This document shows positions 62,173 to 64,000 of a DNA stretch of 64,000 bases, piece by piece. Each line of letters starts with the position of its first letter. The first letter of the stretch is position 1. Both the position numbers and the translations under genes were made by a program. This DNA is from an uncultured Gammaproteobacteria bacterium (lineage in GTDB: Bacteria; Pseudomonadota; Gammaproteobacteria; PS1; Pseudothioglobaceae). The stretch lies in NCBI GenBank assembly GCA_913020715.1, contig CAJVZH010000008.1:19502-83501 (forward strand). The letters run 5' to 3'. Under the pieces are notes generated by a model, which was given only the letters and a program-made list of their open reading frames with translations, was not told where the DNA came from and ran no database searches.

Positions 62173-62902
62173 TGTGTTTTGATTTGATGACAGCACCACC
62201 AAGACAAATGGCGCCGTCGTAAAGTACAAGCGATTGACCTTCGGTGATGGCTCTTTGGGTGGCCTCAAAGTGCACTTTCATTTCGCCACTTTCAAGTATT
62301 TCAATTTTGCAATTTTGTGAGGCTTGACGGTAACGAATTTTGGCACTGCAATCGTGTGGGAGATTGGGTTTTTCGCCAATCCAGTGAACACCATCAGCGA
62401 TTAACGTGTTGTGATAGAGTAATGGATGATCGCCCTGAACGACGACTATTTCATTGCTTTCAATGCGCTTTTCAGCAACAAACCAAGGCTCGGGTGAGTC
62501 GCTGAAGCCACCGCCAATTTCCAGGCCTTTTCTTTGGCCAACAGTATAAAAAGCGATACCGTGGTGGTGCTTTATAAAGCGGCCATTTTCGTCAATAATA
62601 TTGCCTTTTTCCTTCGGTAAAAAGTTGTTTAAAAACTCGGAAAAGTGACGCTCACCAATAAAGCAAATACCGGTTGAGTCTTTCTTTTCAGCTGTCACAA
62701 AGCCATTTTTTGTGGCGATTTCTCGCACCTCGGTTTTGTCTATTTCGCCAAGTGGAAACAGACTTTGCGACAATTGTTTTTGATTTAAAAGGTGGAGAAA
62801 GTAGCTTTGATCTTTGCTATCATCGAGTCCCGCTTGTAATTGATATCGGCCTTTGTTTTCAATAATTCTGGCGTAGTGGCCGGTGGCAATGGTGTCCGCG
62901 CC
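62165..62902 (-). pseudogene. mnmA: MnmA (tRNA 2-thiouridylase), 5' part missing, joined to a thiolase
   Basis: MnmA forms 2-thiouridine at U34 of certain tRNAs. From about residue 153 of the open frame the sequence is canonical: [50 protein letters not shown], the sulfur-transfer cysteine [34 protein letters not shown], and the C-terminal beta-barrel. The N-terminal ATP pyrophosphatase half (PP-loop, first catalytic cysteine) is absent and is replaced in frame by a thiolase. The remaining part cannot work as MnmA. hflD follows normally. The join lies within 62882-62902 and coincides with a GC shift; a chimeric read or assembly is the best explanation. Confidence 0.85.
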
Positions 62903-63358
62903 CACGCCCTGAGGCACCGCGCCGCTGTGGATATTCACCTCGGGGTCATTCACCCAAGCGCCACCGGCCGCTCCCATAGGGATACGCGACATGGATTCGA
63001 CGCCACCGGCCACTACCAAATCTTCCCAACCCGAGGCCACTTTCATGGCCGCGATGTTGACCGCCTCCAGACCCGAGGCACAAAAACGATCCAGCTGCAC
63101 GCCGGCGACACTCTCGTCCCACTCGGCAAATTGCACGATGGCCTTAGCAACGTCTCCGCCCTGCTCACCAATGGGTGATACACAGCCCATCACCACGTCG
63201 TCCACCTGACGGGTATCGAGATCGTGGCGCTGCTGAAGCTCTTTCAGCAAACCCGCTCCCAGGGCGACGGATTTAACTTCGTGCAAGGACCCGTCTTTTT
63301 TACCTTTCCCTCTCGGGGTACGAATTGCATCGTAGATATATGCGGTGTGTGGCGTCAT
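62882..63358 (-). pseudogene. Acetyl-CoA acetyltransferase (thiolase) 5' part, from another genome
   Basis: The first about 159 residues of the fused frame are a thiolase N-terminal domain: [46 protein letters not shown], the acyl-enzyme cysteine in [19 protein letters not shown] (Cys93), and [14 protein letters not shown]. The C-terminal catalytic half (with the His and second Cys) is cut off by the join to mnmA. GC is about 60% here (37 of 60 in line 63001), against about 40% in mnmA. It is divergent from an AraC regulator, an arrangement typical of fatty-acid genes in GC-richer marine gammaproteobacteria. It does not belong to the genome left of 62880. Confidence 0.85.
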
Positions 63359-63519
63359 GAAGTAAACCCTGCCTTGTGTCTGGATAAGAGGATACGCAAA
63401 ATAATGTGCGTTTTATCCATTATCTCTTGCGAAAACGCTTCAAAACAATGACCATAGAGGACAGTAATAGACATTTTAGGGCGGCAGCCGCCCAGTTCAA
63501 AACACAGGCCCCTCAGCTT

Positions 63520-64000
63520 ATGCAAGACATTTCCATCCACCTCTACTTTGTCAAAGCCGTACTCAAACACGCGGCCAAACAGGGTTATGACACTGAGCGA
63601 TTGTTGCAGCGCAGCCGCATATCGCCACGCTTGCTTGAGGAAGATCAGGCCCGAGTCAGCGCAGAGCAATTTGCAAAGCTGCAGTCTGTGACCATGCGCG
63701 AAATGGGGGATGAAATGCTTGGCTACTGCTCAGATTCGAGCAAACTGGGGCAGTGGTCGGCTTTATGCCACTGGTTGATTCAATGCAAAACACTCGGCCA
63801 GGTACTGAAACGTTACTGTTTGTTTTACGACATCATGGGCAAAAACCTGCAACCCAAACTCTCCATCAATGGCGATGAAGCCAGTCTTGAAATCAGTCCA
63901 TCACCCAATGAAACACGGACGCTGGAACCCTATGCCTACGAACTTTTCGCCTTCAGCTTGCACCGCCAACTGTGCTGGTTGGCACAGCTCAACCTAGCGA
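63520..64000 (+). CDS. AraC-family regulator, N-terminal part (runs off right edge)
   Basis: An open plus-strand frame from the ATG at 63520 to the edge gives 160 residues: QDISIHLYFVKAVLKHAAKQGYDTERLLQRSRISPRLLEEDQARVSAEQFAKLQ, then a domain with LGQWSALCHWLIQCKTLGQVLKRYCLFYDIMGKNLQPKL. This is the arabinose-binding-like N-terminal domain of AraC regulators of the OruR/ornithine type; the helix-turn-helix is beyond the edge. It is divergent from the thiolase across about 160 bp and is part of the GC-rich foreign segment. Confidence 0.8.
   Translation, partial: MQDISIHLYFVKAVLKHAAKQGYDTERLLQRSRISPRLLEEDQARVSAEQFAKLQSVTMREMGDEMLGYCSDSSKLGQWSALCHWLIQCKTLGQVLKRYCLFYDIMGKNLQPKLSINGDEASLEISPSPNETRTLEPYAYELFAFSLHRQLCWLAQLNLA

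Noticed and set aside
62165..63358. A genuine new bifunctional thiolase-thiouridylase enzyme
   Set aside because: Both halves are truncated through their active sites, the join is at microhomology, and base composition changes there; a chimera explains all of this.

Overview
The window is a 64 kb piece of a gammaproteobacterial chromosome, probably marine. Pointers are a type A RNase P RNA close to the E. coli one, HflD next to MnmA, an RnfE subunit, class I fumarase, HemJ, and protein sequences that align well with E. coli and marine gammaproteobacteria. The coding sequence is low-GC (hand counts of sample lines near 40%). A low-GC marine lineage such as the Thioglobaceae/SUP05 group would fit, but that placement is a guess. 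Gene density is high, with many 1-10 bp start/stop overlaps. I saw no tRNA, rRNA, CRISPR array, insertion sequence or phage gene.

Layout. 1-2.8 kb: edge of comEC, then ribD-coaBC. 2.9-7.3 kb: recA-recX, an Atm1-type ABC exporter and tgt. 7.3-12.7 kb: the rod-shape genes mreB, mreC, mreD and mrdA, with a DMT permease and a nitroreductase remnant inserted between mreB and mreC. 12.8-17.6 kb: class I fumarase, an ABM-domain protein, rnpB, an SMR efflux pump, an Lrp regulator, prmC and a solitary rnfE. 18-24.7 kb: a catabolic-looking run (PLP ammonia-lyase, M24 hydrolase, EutA-like protein, PhyH dioxygenase, sulfurtransferase, glutamine amidotransferase, DUF924) ending in trmL. 25-34.7 kb: housekeeping genes (CNNM/CBS protein, fmt, argH, hemC, phhB, ftsY, hemJ, ltaE) with two uncharacterised proteins. 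34.7-39.2 kb: hom-thrC-cysM-clc operon. 39.3-45.4 kb: a glutarate/L-2-hydroxyglutarate catabolic island (gabD, lhgO, csiD) with two GntR regulators and a glutamine amidotransferase. 45.4-52.6 kb: rppH, a BI-1 membrane protein, murD, miaA, a ferredoxin-type flavin reductase, bolA and mltD. 52.6-61.1 kb: one long minus-strand operon, smr-xseA-M23-RDD-ftsB-ispD-ispF-murC-murB-ddl-ftsQ, joining cell-wall, division and isoprenoid genes. 61.2-64 kb: rpsT, hflD and the 3' part of mnmA, which is abruptly joined in frame to the 5' part of a thiolase gene.

The last ~1.1 kb (from about 62890) does not belong with the rest. GC rises to about 60%, mnmA loses its ATP-binding half, and it is joined to a truncated thiolase through a shared seven-residue stretch (GADTIAT). 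This looks like an assembly or amplification chimera, so the divergent thiolase/AraC pair should be assigned to another genome.

The most biologically interesting regions are the EutA/M24/ammonia-lyase cluster at 18-24 kb, whose substrate is unknown, and the csiD-lhgO-gabD island at 39-45 kb. In the island both GntR genes sit beside perfect palindromes and one GntR gene has no canonical start codon. The mreB/mreC operon split is also notable.
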